DNA from: Oscillospiraceae bacterium
GTDB lineage: Bacteria; Bacillota; Clostridia; Oscillospirales; Oscillospiraceae
NCBI GenBank assembly: GCA_902795345.1
Contig: CADBKO010000002.1
Span: 1 to 64,000 of the forward strand
Direction: 5' to 3'
Length of the DNA: 64,000 nucleotides
Below, one piece after another: positions 24,461 to 32,829 of this stretch. The notes under the pieces are model-generated. The model ran no database searches. It worked only from the letters and a program-made list of their open reading frames with translations, and was not told the DNA's origin. Each line of letters begins with the position of its first letter. The stretch's first letter is position 1. Position numbers and translations under genes: made by a program.

Positions 24461-25165
24461 CTACAGGGGATCTTTCTTTATTTTTGCGAAACGGCGGGGG
24501 TAGCCCTTGGGGGTGGGGCCGGTCTTGCGGATCACGATCAGGGCGCGCTCCACCTCCGCCACATTGAACCGCTCCAGCTTTTCCGTCCTGGCTCCCAGGC
24601 GGCGGAGCGCGTTTTCCGCCTCCGCCAGCTCCTCGCCGCAGTCCCTGGCCTTCATGGCCAGGAAAGCCCCGCCGGGCCTTACAAAGGGCAGGCAGAGCTC
24701 CGCCAGCATGTTCAGCCGGGCGACGGCCCGGCTGACGGCATAATCATAGCTGTCCCGCTCCGAGGCTTCCAGGGCGGCTTCCTCCGCCCGGGCATGGACG
24801 CAGCGGACGGACACGCCCAGCTTTTCACAAAGGGAGGAAAGAAAATCCACCCGCTTCTGCTGAGCGTCCAGCAGGGTCAGGCGGATAGACGGCTCCGCCA
24901 GCTTGAGGGGCAGGCCGGGGAAGCCCGCCCCGGAGCCCACGTCGATCAGCCGCGCATCCCGGAGATCGGCAAAGCGCAGCAGGCTCAGACTGTCCAGAAA
25001 ATGGCGGCGGGCCGTCTCCTCCTCCCCCATGACGGCGGTCAGGTCCATGACCCGGTTCATTTCGCTGAGGAGGGCATAATAGGCTTCAAAGCTCTCCAGC
25101 GCCGGGGGGCTCAGTTCCAGGCCCCATTCCGCCGCGCCGGAGAGCAGCACTTCACGCAGGCTCAT
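24461..25165 (-). CDS. rsmG: 16S rRNA (guanine-527-N7)-methyltransferase RsmG
   Basis: This 234-residue Rossmann methyltransferase has the SAM motif LIDVGSGAGFPGLPLKLA, followed by LLDAQQKRVDFL and the VSRAVARL segment, all GidB hallmarks. It methylates G527 of 16S rRNA. The start overlaps the stop of the upstream 25162 gene by four bases. It often sits beside parAB near the replication origin, as here with parA 3.2 kb away. Confidence 0.95.
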   Translation of the reverse strand: MSLREVLLSGAAEWGLELSPPALESFEAYYALLSEMNRVMDLTAVMGEEETARRHFLDSLSLLRFADLRDARLIDVGSGAGFPGLPLKLAEPSIRLTLLDAQQKRVDFLSSLCEKLGVSVRCVHARAEEAALEASERDSYDYAVSRAVARLNMLAELCLPFVRPGGAFLAMKARDCGEELAEAENALRRLGARTEKLERFNVAEVERALIVIRKTGPTPKGYPRRFAKIKKDPL

Positions 25166-25662
25166 TTCTTCAGCTTATAGAAGAGCTTCCAGTTCTCCAC
25201 GATCTCGAATACCTCGAAATAATGGGTCTCGTCCAGCTCCTTTTCATAGAGGAAGCCCACGCAGCCGCCATAGGCATAGCAGGTGTAGAAAATCACCGCG
25301 TCGCTGCGGACCTCCACATTCAGCACCTCCCCGCCGTTGCTGTAGCCGGTGAAAACCGGCTCCAGCAGGGCGGCCATCTCCGCGCTGACTGCCGTCGTCT
25401 CCCCGTCCCGCAGGCACACAAACGCGCCGTCGGCGCTGCGGAGGAAGCTCTCTTCCGGCTCCTCCACCAGCACGGCGGTCAGATCCTGCACCGCGTCCGG
25501 CTTCTCCAGGAACAGCTCCTTGGCTTCCAGGAGCTTGTCCTCGTACCAGGCGCTGCCGCCGCCGTTGATGACGTCGGCGCTCTGCCGGTAGAGCCAGCGG
25601 ACGCCGAAGGCCAGGGCCGCGGCCAACAAACCGAATAGGACGACTTTCAGCGCAGCTTTCAT
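25162..25662 (-). CDS. Membrane-anchored protein of unknown function
   Basis: The 166-residue protein has one N-terminal transmembrane segment (about 5-25), then an exported-looking domain rich in acidic residues with CYAYGGC near the end. Its stop overlaps rsmG (ATGA). mscL lies six bases upstream on the same strand, so mscL, this gene and rsmG form an operon. No catalytic motif is recognised. Confidence 0.65.
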   Translation of the reverse strand: MKAALKVVLFGLLAAALAFGVRWLYRQSADVINGGGSAWYEDKLLEAKELFLEKPDAVQDLTAVLVEEPEESFLRSADGAFVCLRDGETTAVSAEMAALLEPVFTGYSNGGEVLNVEVRSDAVIFYTCYAYGGCVGFLYEKELDETHYFEVFEIVENWKLFYKLKK

Positions 25663-25668
25663 GATCTC

Positions 25669-26139
25669 TTATTTTTTCGCCAGTAGATCGCGGATCTCGG
25701 TCAGCAGTTCCTCGGTGGTGGGCGCCTTGGGCTTGGCGGCCTCTTCCTCGGCGGCCTTGGCTGCGGCGGCGGCTTCCTCGGCCTTCTTCTTGGCCTCAGC
25801 CTTGTCCTTGGCCTTGTTGAAGGCCTTGACGATCAGGAAGCAGATGAAGGCGACGATGATGAAGTCGATGATGAAGGTGATCAGGTTGCCGAGACCCAGG
25901 ACGTTGGCTTCCTTCACCACTTCCCCGGCTTCATCCAACACCGCGGGCTGCAGGGTGATGTTCAGGGAATCCTTCAGGCTGGAACCGCCGAAGATGGCCC
26001 CGATGATGGGCATCAGGATGTCGTTGACCACGCTGGTGGTGATCTTGCCGAAGGCGCCGGCAATGATCACGCCGATGGCCATGTCCAGCACGTTGCCCTT
26101 GTTGATGAAGGCCTTGAATTCGTTGAGCATCTTCTTCAT
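25669..26139 (-). CDS. mscL: Large-conductance mechanosensitive channel MscL
   Basis: The 156-residue channel starts with MKKMLNEFKAFINKGNVLDM, has TM1 with AIGVIIAGAFGKITTSVVND, a periplasmic-type loop, TM2 (LITFIIDFIIVAFICFLIV), and an unusually long Ala/Lys/Glu-rich C-terminal helix ending in LLTEIRDLLAKK. It opens under membrane tension to release solutes. I start at ATG 26139 because AAGGAG lies nine bases upstream; an in-frame TTG three codons earlier touches that site. It is longer than the usual 130-140 residues because of the helix. Confidence 0.95.
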   Translation of the reverse strand: MKKMLNEFKAFINKGNVLDMAIGVIIAGAFGKITTSVVNDILMPIIGAIFGGSSLKDSLNITLQPAVLDEAGEVVKEANVLGLGNLITFIIDFIIVAFICFLIVKAFNKAKDKAEAKKKAEEAAAAAKAAEEEAAKPKAPTTEELLTEIRDLLAKK

Positions 26140-26187
26140 GTTAGACAACTCCTTTTATAATAATATAAGAAAATACAACAAAAAGAA

Positions 26188-27492
26188 TCAGCGATGGGGG
26201 GTCAGCAGGGCTTTGCCGCCCATGTAGGGCCGCAGCACCTCGGGGATGGTGACGCTGCCGTCGGCCTGCAGGTGGTTCTCCAGGAAGGCGATGAGCATCC
26301 TCGGCGGGGCCACCACGGTATTGTTGAGGGTGTGGGCCAGATAGAGCTTTCCGTCCTTCCCCCGGACCCGGATGCGCAGCCGCCGGGCCTGGGCGTCCCC
26401 CAGGTTGGAGCAGGAGCAGACCTCGAAGTATTTCTTCTGCCGGGGGCTCCATGCCTCGATGTCGCAGGACTTCACCTTCAGGTCCGCCAGGTCGCCGGAG
26501 CAACATTCCAGCTGCCGCACGGGGATCTCCATGCTGCGGAACAGCTCCACGCTGTACCGCCACATCTGCTCGTACCAGGCCATGCTGTCCTCGGGGCGGC
26601 AGACCACGATCATCTCCTGTTTCTCGAACTGGTGGATGCGGTAGACGCCCCGCTCCTCGATGCCGTGGGCCCCCTTCTCCTTGCGGAAGCAGGGGCTGTA
26701 ACTGGTGAGCTTCTGGGGCAGGCTGTCCTCCGGCAGGATCTGGTCGATGAATTTGCCGATCATGCTGTGTTCGCTGGTGCCGATGAGGTAGAGGTCCTCC
26801 CCCTCGATCTTATACATCATGGCGTCCATGTCCGTCTGGCTCATGACGCCCTCCACCACGGCTCCATGGATCATGAAGGGCGGGATGCAGAAGATGAAGC
26901 CCTTGTCGATCATGAAATCCCGGGCATAGGCCAGCACCGCCTCGTGGAGCCGGGCGATGTCCCCCATGAGGTAATAGAAGCCATTGCCGGAGACCCGGCC
27001 AGCCGCGTCCATATCCACCCCGTCGAAGCTCTCCATGATCTGGGTGTGGTAGGGGATCTCGAAATCCGGCACCAGGGGTTCCCCGAAGCGCTGCACCTCC
27101 ACATTCTTGGAGTCGTCCTCCCCGATGGGCACGCTGGGGTCGATGATGTTGGGGATCACCAGCATGATCTTCCGGATGGCGGCCTCCAGCTCCGGCTCCT
27201 GGGCTTCCAGGGCAGCCAGACGCTCCGCCTGGGCCTGGACCTGGGCCTTCACCGCCTCGGCCTCCTCCTTCTTGGAGGGGTCCTTCTTGACCTGGCCCAT
27301 AAGGATGCCGATCTGCCTGGACAGGGTGTTGCGGTTGGCCCGCAGGGAATCCGCCTCCGTCTTGACGGCGCGCAGCTGGGCGTCCAGGCCAATGACCTCG
27401 TCCACCAAGGGCAGCTTGGCGTCCTGGAACTTCTTGCGGATGTTTTCTTTCACGATCTCGGGGTTTTCCCGGACAAATTTGATATCAAGCAT
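26188..27492 (-). CDS. serS: Seryl-tRNA synthetase
   Basis: In this 434-residue class II synthetase the N-terminal coiled-coil arm (about 30-105, many Glu, Ala and Gln) precedes the catalytic core. Motif 2 is at FRKEKGAHGIEERGVYRIHQ and motif 3 ends in LAHTLNNTVVAPPRMLIAFL. It charges tRNA-Ser and tRNA-Sec. The start ATG overlaps the end of parB by eight bases, so it is cotranscribed with parAB, which ties its expression to chromosome partition genes. No T-box leader is seen. Confidence 0.96.
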   Translation of the reverse strand: MLDIKFVRENPEIVKENIRKKFQDAKLPLVDEVIGLDAQLRAVKTEADSLRANRNTLSRQIGILMGQVKKDPSKKEEAEAVKAQVQAQAERLAALEAQEPELEAAIRKIMLVIPNIIDPSVPIGEDDSKNVEVQRFGEPLVPDFEIPYHTQIMESFDGVDMDAAGRVSGNGFYYLMGDIARLHEAVLAYARDFMIDKGFIFCIPPFMIHGAVVEGVMSQTDMDAMMYKIEGEDLYLIGTSEHSMIGKFIDQILPEDSLPQKLTSYSPCFRKEKGAHGIEERGVYRIHQFEKQEMIVVCRPEDSMAWYEQMWRYSVELFRSMEIPVRQLECCSGDLADLKVKSCDIEAWSPRQKKYFEVCSCSNLGDAQARRLRIRVRGKDGKLYLAHTLNNTVVAPPRMLIAFLENHLQADGSVTIPEVLRPYMGGKALLTPHR

Positions 27493-28369
27493 GGTCTTCT
27501 GCCTCTCCCTCACCGGCCAGAGGGCTCAGCGCCCGGATCAGGGCGTCCAGGTCCTCATTGCCGTAGTATTCGATCTCCAGACGGCCCTTCCGGGGGCCGC
27601 TGACGATATGCACCTTGCGGCTGAAGCTGCGGGTGAGCCGCTCCTCCAGCGCCTTGACATAGATATCGTCGTCCTTTTTTTCCGCCGCCTTCTTCGGGGG
27701 GCTGAGCAGCTTCCGCACCAGGGCTTCCGTCTGCCGCACGCTCAGCTGGTCCCGCAGCGCCGCTTCGGCGGCTGCCTGGATGCGCTTGTCCTCTCCCAGG
27801 GCCAGCAGCGCCCGTCCGTGCCCCGCGGAAAGCCGAGAGTCCTCCAGCATGGCCAGCACCGGCTCCGGCAGGGACAGCAGCCGCAGGGCGTTGGTCAGCG
27901 CGGGACGGGAACAGCCCACCAGCTCGGCGGCGCTCTCCTGGGTGCAGCCGTATTCCTCCAGAAGCCGGCGCATGCCCCTGGCCTGCTCCACGGGGTTCAG
28001 GTCCTCCCGCTGCAGGTTTTCCACCAGGGCCAGCACCATGGCTTCCCGGTCGTCCGCGTCCACGATCCTGGCGGGAAGCTCCCGGAGACCCGCCATGCGG
28101 GCCGCCCGCCACCGCCGTTCGCCGGCGATGATCTGATAGTGGTCCCCTTCCAGCCGACGGACGGTGATGGGCTGGATGACGCCGTGGCTGCGGATGGAAT
28201 CCGCCAGCGCGTCCAGCTTTTCCCCGTCGAAGGTCTCCCGGGGCTGATGCTCGCTGGGTTCTATCTTGCTGATGGGCAGACTGCGGAGATTCTCCTCCGC
28301 AGGGGGAAGATCGCCGCCAAACAGGGCGTCCAGCCCGCTGCCCAGGCCTTTTTTCGCCAAATGACTCAC
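27485..28369 (-). CDS. parB: Chromosome partition protein ParB/Spo0J
   Basis: This is a 294-residue protein. It has an N-terminal LPISKIEPSEHQPRETFD box, the CTP-binding ParB segment GERRWRAARMAGL, a helix-turn-helix (ESAAELVGCSRPALTNALRLL) and a C-terminal dimer domain. ParB loads at parS as a CTP-dependent clamp and guides SMC and the origin. Two near-perfect parS sites lie at 29238 and 29436, just beyond parA. It is 25 bp downstream of parA and overlaps serS. Confidence 0.95.
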   Translation of the reverse strand: MSHLAKKGLGSGLDALFGGDLPPAEENLRSLPISKIEPSEHQPRETFDGEKLDALADSIRSHGVIQPITVRRLEGDHYQIIAGERRWRAARMAGLRELPARIVDADDREAMVLALVENLQREDLNPVEQARGMRRLLEEYGCTQESAAELVGCSRPALTNALRLLSLPEPVLAMLEDSRLSAGHGRALLALGEDKRIQAAAEAALRDQLSVRQTEALVRKLLSPPKKAAEKKDDDIYVKALEERLTRSFSRKVHIVSGPRKGRLEIEYYGNEDLDALIRALSPLAGEGEAEDHA

Positions 28370-28394
28370 CTTTCTTGCGGCAGGGATAAAGTCC

Positions 28395-29159
28395 CTAGCC
28401 TTTGGGATTCTGTGCCATGATCTCCTCCGCCAGCTGCCGGTAGGCCCAGGCGCCCCGGGAGGAGGGATCGTAGCGAAGCACCGGCATGCCGTGGCTGGGG
28501 GCTTCGCTGAGGCGCACGTTGCGGGGGATGGCGGTCTTGAAAACGGCCTGCTTCATGTGCTTTTTCACGGCGGCGGCCACCTGGGGGCTGAGATTCGTCC
28601 GCCCGTCGAACATGGTCAGCACCACGCCCTCCACCTCCAGGTCGGGATTCAGGCTGCGGCGGACCATGCGCAGGGTGCCCATCAGCTCGCTGAGGCCCTC
28701 CAGCGCCAGATATTCGCACTGCACCGGGATCAGCACGCTGTCCGCGGCGCAGAGGGCATTGAGGGTCAGCAGCTCCAGCAGGGCGGGGCAGTCGATGAGG
28801 ATGAAGTCATACCGGTCCCGCAGGGGCTTCAAGGCCTCCCTCAGCACCGTTTCCCGGCCCGCCGCCGCCGCCAGCTGGATGCCGGAGCCGAACAGGTCCC
28901 GGTTGCAGGGGATCACGTCAGCATAGGGGGTGCTGACCACGGCTTTTTCCGCCGGGACACCCTCCAGCAGCACATGATAGGTGTTGGGCGCTGCGTTCTG
29001 CTTGTTGATGCCCAGACCGGCGGTGCTGTGGCCCTGGGGGTCGCAGTCCACCACCAGGGTCTTCCGGCCCGCGTCGGTGAAGGCACAGGCGAGATTGACG
29101 CAGGTGGTCGTTTTCCCCACGCCGCCCTTTTGATTGAATAATGCGATCACTTTGCTCAT
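28395..29159 (-). CDS. parA: Chromosome partition ATPase ParA/Soj
   Basis: The 254-residue deviant-Walker ATPase has NQKGGVGKTT near 10-19, the Walker B FILIDCPALLELL and the usual length. It forms nucleoid-bound dimers that position ParB-parS and, in B. subtilis, control DnaA. The start ATG has no Shine-Dalgarno sequence, and a TATAAT box ends only about 10 bp upstream of it. The mRNA is therefore probably leaderless or nearly so. Confidence 0.95.
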   Translation of the reverse strand: MSKVIALFNQKGGVGKTTTCVNLACAFTDAGRKTLVVDCDPQGHSTAGLGINKQNAAPNTYHVLLEGVPAEKAVVSTPYADVIPCNRDLFGSGIQLAAAAGRETVLREALKPLRDRYDFILIDCPALLELLTLNALCAADSVLIPVQCEYLALEGLSELMGTLRMVRRSLNPDLEVEGVVLTMFDGRTNLSPQVAAAVKKHMKQAVFKTAIPRNVRLSEAPSHGMPVLRYDPSSRGAWAYRQLAEEIMAQNPKG

Positions 29160-29168
29160 AATACAGTT

Positions 29169-29197
29169 ATTATAGACAGGCCGCCTGGATTTTTCAA
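29169..29197 (-). promoter_or_regulatory. Sigma-A promoter of parAB-serS, placed for a leaderless transcript
   Basis: On the minus strand TTGAAA (29192-29197) and a perfect TATAAT (29169-29174) are 17 bp apart. The expected start site, six to eight bases beyond the -10 box, falls within a few bases of the parA ATG (29157-29159). Confidence 0.82.
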
Positions 29198-29237
29198 TGC
29201 CGAATTGAAGATTTGTCGTTGATGTGCGTTGTAGAAA

Positions 29238-29253
29238 TGTTTCACGTGAAACG
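29238..29253. promoter_or_regulatory. parS site 1
   Basis: TGTTTCACGTGAAACG matches the Firmicutes parS consensus TGTTNCACGTGAAACA at all but the last base, and the CACGTG core is intact. It lies about 80 bp upstream of the parA start. Confidence 0.93.
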
Positions 29254-29372
29254 CGTCCTTATTCGCCGGAATGTGTCGCAGCGCCGCAAGCGGCCCTGCT
29301 CGTAGATTCCGGCGTAACGTCCTTTCCAAAACACGACCCATACTTGGGTTGTGTTTTGGTTAGAAAGAGCCG
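29254..29372. repeat. Composite palindromic repeat between the two parS sites
   Basis: GTCCTTATTCGCCGGAAT and ATTCCGGCGTAACGTCCTT enclose a variable segment. A hairpin CAAAACAC...GTGTTTTG follows (29328-29359) and then TTAGAAAG. The same architecture occurs at 10180-10280 and 16040-16146. Confidence 0.72.
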
Positions 29373-29435
29373 CGGGATAATATTTTGTCTTTTCGCTTGC
29401 GCCGAAAACCTGTCATTCTCACGAGCCCTAACCGC

Positions 29436-29451
29436 CGTTTCACGTGAAACA
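29436..29451. promoter_or_regulatory. parS site 2
   Basis: CGTTTCACGTGAAACA differs from the consensus at the first base only. It is 198 bp from site 1 and lies just before the nitroreductase promoter, so ParB spreading could affect that gene. Confidence 0.93.
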
Positions 29452-29456
29452 ATGCG

Positions 29457-29485
29457 TTGCGAAGATGGGGAAAATCGGCTATAAT
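29457..29485 (+). promoter_or_regulatory. Sigma-A promoter of the nitroreductase gene
   Basis: TTGCGA (29457-29462) and TATAAT (29480-29485) are 17 bp apart. The -35 box starts six bases after parS site 2. Confidence 0.8.
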
Positions 29486-29520
29486 GCTGCCATCAGAACG
29501 AAAAAGGAGGCGCTGTACTA

Positions 29521-30041
29521 TGAACGAGACGATGGAGGCCCTGCTGGAACGGCGCAGCACCCGGCATTATACGGAGGAGCCCGTTTCCGAAGAGGCCCTG
29601 GCCCAGATCCTGGAGGCGGGGCTGTGGGCGCCGACGGCCAGGAACCGCCAGGAAGTGAAGATCGCCGTGGCGAGGGACCCGGAGTGGCGGGCCAGATTCC
29701 GCGCCGCCTTTTCCGCGGCGGACGGGCGGCCCAACTTTGCCAATTTCGATTTCGGCTGCCCGGTCTTTCTTTTCCTCTACGGGGAAAAGGACTTCCCCTA
29801 TATCGAGATGGACAGCGGCATCGTGGTGGAGAATATGGCCATCGCAGCCCAGAGCCTTGGCCTGGGGACCGTGATCATCGGCTGCATCCGGGATTTCTTG
29901 CGCTCGGAGGCCGGCGCGCACTGGCGGGCGGACATCGGCATGACGGAGGAGGACCTTTTCACCGTCGGCCTCTGCATCGGGCATATCGAGCGGCCCACAA
30001 AGAAGCAGGAGCGCAAAGAGGGAAGGGTCCGGTATCTTTAA
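29521..30041 (+). CDS. Nitroreductase family protein
   Basis: This is a 173-residue FMN-dependent fold. It starts METMEALLERRSTRHY-like (the RRSxRxY flavin-binding motif), has the WAPTARNRQ segment, and NMAIAAQSLGLGTVIIG followed by GLCIGH. Such enzymes reduce nitro compounds or quinones with NAD(P)H; the substrate is unknown. The ATG at 29521 follows AAGGAGG. It is monocistronic with a clear terminator. Confidence 0.9.
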
Positions 30042-30063
30042 GGCACTTCAATAACAGAAATAG

Positions 30064-30096
30064 AAAACGGCACGGGAATCGCTCCCGTGCCGTTTT
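30064..30096. terminator. Bidirectional terminator between nitroreductase and the zinc-ribbon gene
   Basis: A 14-bp stem (AAAACGGCACGGGA and its complement ending TTTT) closes on a five-base loop. It lies between convergent genes and carries A/T tracts on both sides. Confidence 0.92.
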
Positions 30097-30109
30097 GACT
30101 TTGCCTGAT

Positions 30110-30388
30110 TCAGCCCGCCTTTGCATTGGCGGCTTCTTCCGCTTTGCGCTGCTCCCGCAGCTTCACAAAGGCCATGAGCCGTTCATAGGTTTCCTCGCCC
30201 ACGCACTGGCGGGCATATTTGCACCACTGGACGCAGCTGAGGGTGTCGTTGTATATGACATAGCCGCAGTTCTCGCAGACCGCTTCCGTGTCCACGGAGA
30301 AGATCTCTACCTCGTGGCCGCATTGGGGGCAGATCTTGTCCGCAATGGTGATCTCCTTGGATTTGCTCTGGCAGCCTTGCAGGATCAT
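30110..30388 (-). CDS. Zinc-ribbon protein of unknown function
   Basis: The 92-residue protein has CPQCGHE and CENCGY, which form a likely zinc ribbon, followed by CVQWCKYARQC, a second Cys cluster, and an Ala/Lys/Glu-rich C-terminal helix. A longer frame from 30445 exists, but ATG 30388 has the GGGAGG ribosome binding site. It could bind zinc or a Fe-S cluster. I recall related Cys-rich proteins annotated loosely as phosphohydrolase-associated, without a firm function. Confidence 0.65.
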   Translation of the reverse strand: MILQGCQSKSKEITIADKICPQCGHEVEIFSVDTEAVCENCGYVIYNDTLSCVQWCKYARQCVGEETYERLMAFVKLREQRKAEEAANAKAG

Positions 30389-30459
30389 CTTCTTCGCCTC
30401 CCTTGGTCGATTCCCGATTGCAGAGACAGGATACCATGGGGACAACAGAAATTCTGTTG

Positions 30460-32697
30460 TTATAACAACGGAACGGTGGGATTATCCGCAAGATAACGGC
30501 GCAGGACCTTGCGATTCTCCATTTCCAGGGCCTGGAGGCGGGCCACGGCGGCGCGCTGGGCCTCCGGCGAAGCGGAGGCGCGGGCCTCCCGGACGGCGGC
30601 CAGCAGCTTGTCTGCCGTCACCTCCGTCAGGTCCAGGGCCCGGTCCTGCCCGATATACCGCAGGAAAGCCCGGACCTTGGGGTCATAGACCACGCCCACC
30701 AGTGGCGTGCCCCGCCCGGCGGCGAAAATGAGGCCGTGGAGACGCATGGAGACGGCGGCCCCCATATAGCGCAGCAGGTCGGCCAGCTGCTCTCCGTCGA
30801 AATGCTCCTCCGGCAGCAGGGAGGGCTCCTTCATCAGCTTTTGCACCTGCCGGGCGGCGGCCAGGTCCTTTCCCCGGTCCACGGCGAGGAAGACGCTAGT
30901 GAGCCCCTCCTCCCGGTACAGCCGGTCCGCGGCCTGGGCAAAGGCGGGGGCCTTCTCCTCGAAGCCGGGCCAGGGCCGCAGCAGGAAGGCGACGTATTTC
31001 CCCGCCGGGTCCAGCCCCGCGCTGCGGGCGATGCCCTCCGCCACGGCGTCGTCGTGGGGCTTCATGGTCAGGGAGGGGTCCGCCGCCGGGACGATCTCCG
31101 GCCCGGAGACCCCCAGGGCTTCCAATTCCCGAAGGGAGTCGGTCTCCCGCAGGGTGATGACGTCCACATTTTTGGAGATGACCCGTCCGGCCAGCTTCCG
31201 GTCGGCCCGGTGCAGCACGGGGCCGATACCGCAGCCGTACATCACCACGGGCACCTTCTGCCGCCGGGCCTGCCAGAGGGTGAAGAGATAGAACCAGAGG
31301 CTGCGGCGGCTGGTCACATCCTGGATCAGGCTGCCGCCCCCGTTGAGGTACAGCCGGCAGCGTCGGCTCAGCCGGGCGAAGGCGGGCAGATGGAAGGTAT
31401 GGATGGCCTGGACCCGGTGCTTGCGCCGGGTTTCGGCGGGATTCCGGGACACCACGCAGATGGGCACGTCCGGGTCCAGCTCCCGGATCTCCTGCAGAAT
31501 GGCCTGGAGGATGGCTTCATCCCCCGCGTTGCCCCGCCCGTAGGCCCCGCAGACGGCCACGGTGTCCCGCCGGACATCCCGGCGGGCATGGCGGCGCAGC
31601 ACCGTCTCGTAGATGGAAAGCTGGGTCTCCACCGTGGCGGCGAGGGAAAATTGCTTTTTCACCTTTTCATAGAGGGCCTCGGCAAAGCGCTGCCTGAGCC
31701 CGGCGTCCGCCGCCAGCTTCGCCAGGCAGTCCGCCAGGGCGTCGCTGTCCCCGGGGGGGAAGAGGTAGCCGCTGATGCCATGGTCGATGAGCCGGGGTAC
31801 CCCGCCCACCCGGGAGCTGACGGTGGCCTTGTGCTGCCGCGCCCCCTCCGTCAGGGCATAGGGGAAGGTCTCGCTGAGGGAGGTGAGGGTGTTGATGTCC
31901 AGGGCGGCATAGAAGCTGTCCGTGTCCTCCACCCAGCCCAGGAAATGGACGAAGCCCGCCACGCCCAGGCTCTCGGCCAGGGCCTTCAGCTCCCCCTCCT
32001 GGGGCCCGTCCCCGGCGATGAGGAGGCGCAGGGCGGGGAAGCGTTCCCGGGCCTTGGCAAAGCCCCGGATCAGGGTGGCGATGTCCTTTACCGGGTTCAG
32101 GCGGGCGGCGATGCCCGCATAGACGGCCCCGGCTTCCTCCGGGACCCCTGCCCGGGCCAGAAATTCGGCGCGCGTCAGCTTCGGCGGCGGGGAATCCAGG
32201 TCCACGCCGTTGTAGATGGTGAACATCCGATCCGGGGGGAAGCCCCGGGAGATCAGCAGGTCGGTCATGCTGTCGCTGACGCCGGTGAACCAGTCCAGCC
32301 GCTTGAGGGCGAAGCGGTTCATGCTGCCGAAGATGAGGCCCGCGGCGGGCCGCCCCATATAGTCCAGCTTCGGGTCGCTGTGGACGGTGCTCAGAAGGGG
32401 CAGGCCGCAGCCGCGCAGCATCCAGGCCATGAAATTGCCCCGGCTGCCGTGGCTGTGGATGATGTCGAAGCCCTCCTCCCGGATCAGGGCTTCCAGCTTC
32501 TTCGCGGTGGCCGGGAGATTGTTGCCCGGCATGATCCGGGTGTCGATGCCCATGCTGCGGGCGTCCTCGGTGAATTCGCTCTCCATGAAGCAGACCATGG
32601 TGACGCCGATCTTTTTGCTCAGTGCCGCCAGCAGGCTCAGCACATGGGTCTTGGCGCCGCCCACGTCGCCGCCGCTGATGAGGGTCAGAATTTTCAT
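30460..32697 (-). CDS. Fusion: GT4 glycosyltransferase and polysaccharide pyruvyl transferase CsaB
   Basis: This is a 745-residue protein. Residues 1 to about 375 are a GT-B glycosyltransferase family 4 (HVLSLLAAL at the N-terminus; the donor region LSETFPYALTEGARQ and VGGVPRLI). From about 380 the sequence switches to a CsaB-type pyruvyl transferase (CGAYGRGNAGDEAIL, NGGGSLIQD, the C-terminal SMRLHGLIFAAGRGTPLVGV). CsaB adds ketal pyruvate to wall polysaccharide so that SLH-domain proteins can attach. A start at 32697 is chosen because the longer frame would run through the promoter region. The fusion would couple sugar addition and pyruvylation. Confidence 0.85.
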   Translation of the reverse strand: MKILTLISGGDVGGAKTHVLSLLAALSKKIGVTMVCFMESEFTEDARSMGIDTRIMPGNNLPATAKKLEALIREEGFDIIHSHGSRGNFMAWMLRGCGLPLLSTVHSDPKLDYMGRPAAGLIFGSMNRFALKRLDWFTGVSDSMTDLLISRGFPPDRMFTIYNGVDLDSPPPKLTRAEFLARAGVPEEAGAVYAGIAARLNPVKDIATLIRGFAKARERFPALRLLIAGDGPQEGELKALAESLGVAGFVHFLGWVEDTDSFYAALDINTLTSLSETFPYALTEGARQHKATVSSRVGGVPRLIDHGISGYLFPPGDSDALADCLAKLAADAGLRQRFAEALYEKVKKQFSLAATVETQLSIYETVLRRHARRDVRRDTVAVCGAYGRGNAGDEAILQAILQEIRELDPDVPICVVSRNPAETRRKHRVQAIHTFHLPAFARLSRRCRLYLNGGGSLIQDVTSRRSLWFYLFTLWQARRQKVPVVMYGCGIGPVLHRADRKLAGRVISKNVDVITLRETDSLRELEALGVSGPEIVPAADPSLTMKPHDDAVAEGIARSAGLDPAGKYVAFLLRPWPGFEEKAPAFAQAADRLYREEGLTSVFLAVDRGKDLAAARQVQKLMKEPSLLPEEHFDGEQLADLLRYMGAAVSMRLHGLIFAAGRGTPLVGVVYDPKVRAFLRYIGQDRALDLTEVTADKLLAAVREARASASPEAQRAAVARLQALEMENRKVLRRYLADNPTVPLL

Positions 32698-32714
32698 GGC
32701 CCCGTCCCTTCCTC

Positions 32715-32743
32715 TTGCAGAGATAAGTGAAATCGTGTATACT
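32715..32743 (+). promoter_or_regulatory. Sigma-A promoter of the DUF4330 operon
   Basis: TTGCAG (32715-32720) and TATACT (32738-32743) are 17 bp apart on the plus strand. The same AT-rich stretch has a weaker minus-strand TATACA that may serve the CsaB gene. Confidence 0.72.
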
Positions 32744-32829
32744 AAATTGTTATCATATGTCCGGATATACCTGCCGGATATTATACAACGGATTTCGGGT
32801 CCCGTAAAGGCCCGAGAAGGAGCAGCCCG

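Noticed and set aside
26140..26148. TTG at 26146-26148 as the mscL start
   Set aside because: It touches the AAGGAG ribosome binding site, leaving no spacing. ATG 26139 has nine bases and matches the usual MscL N-terminus.
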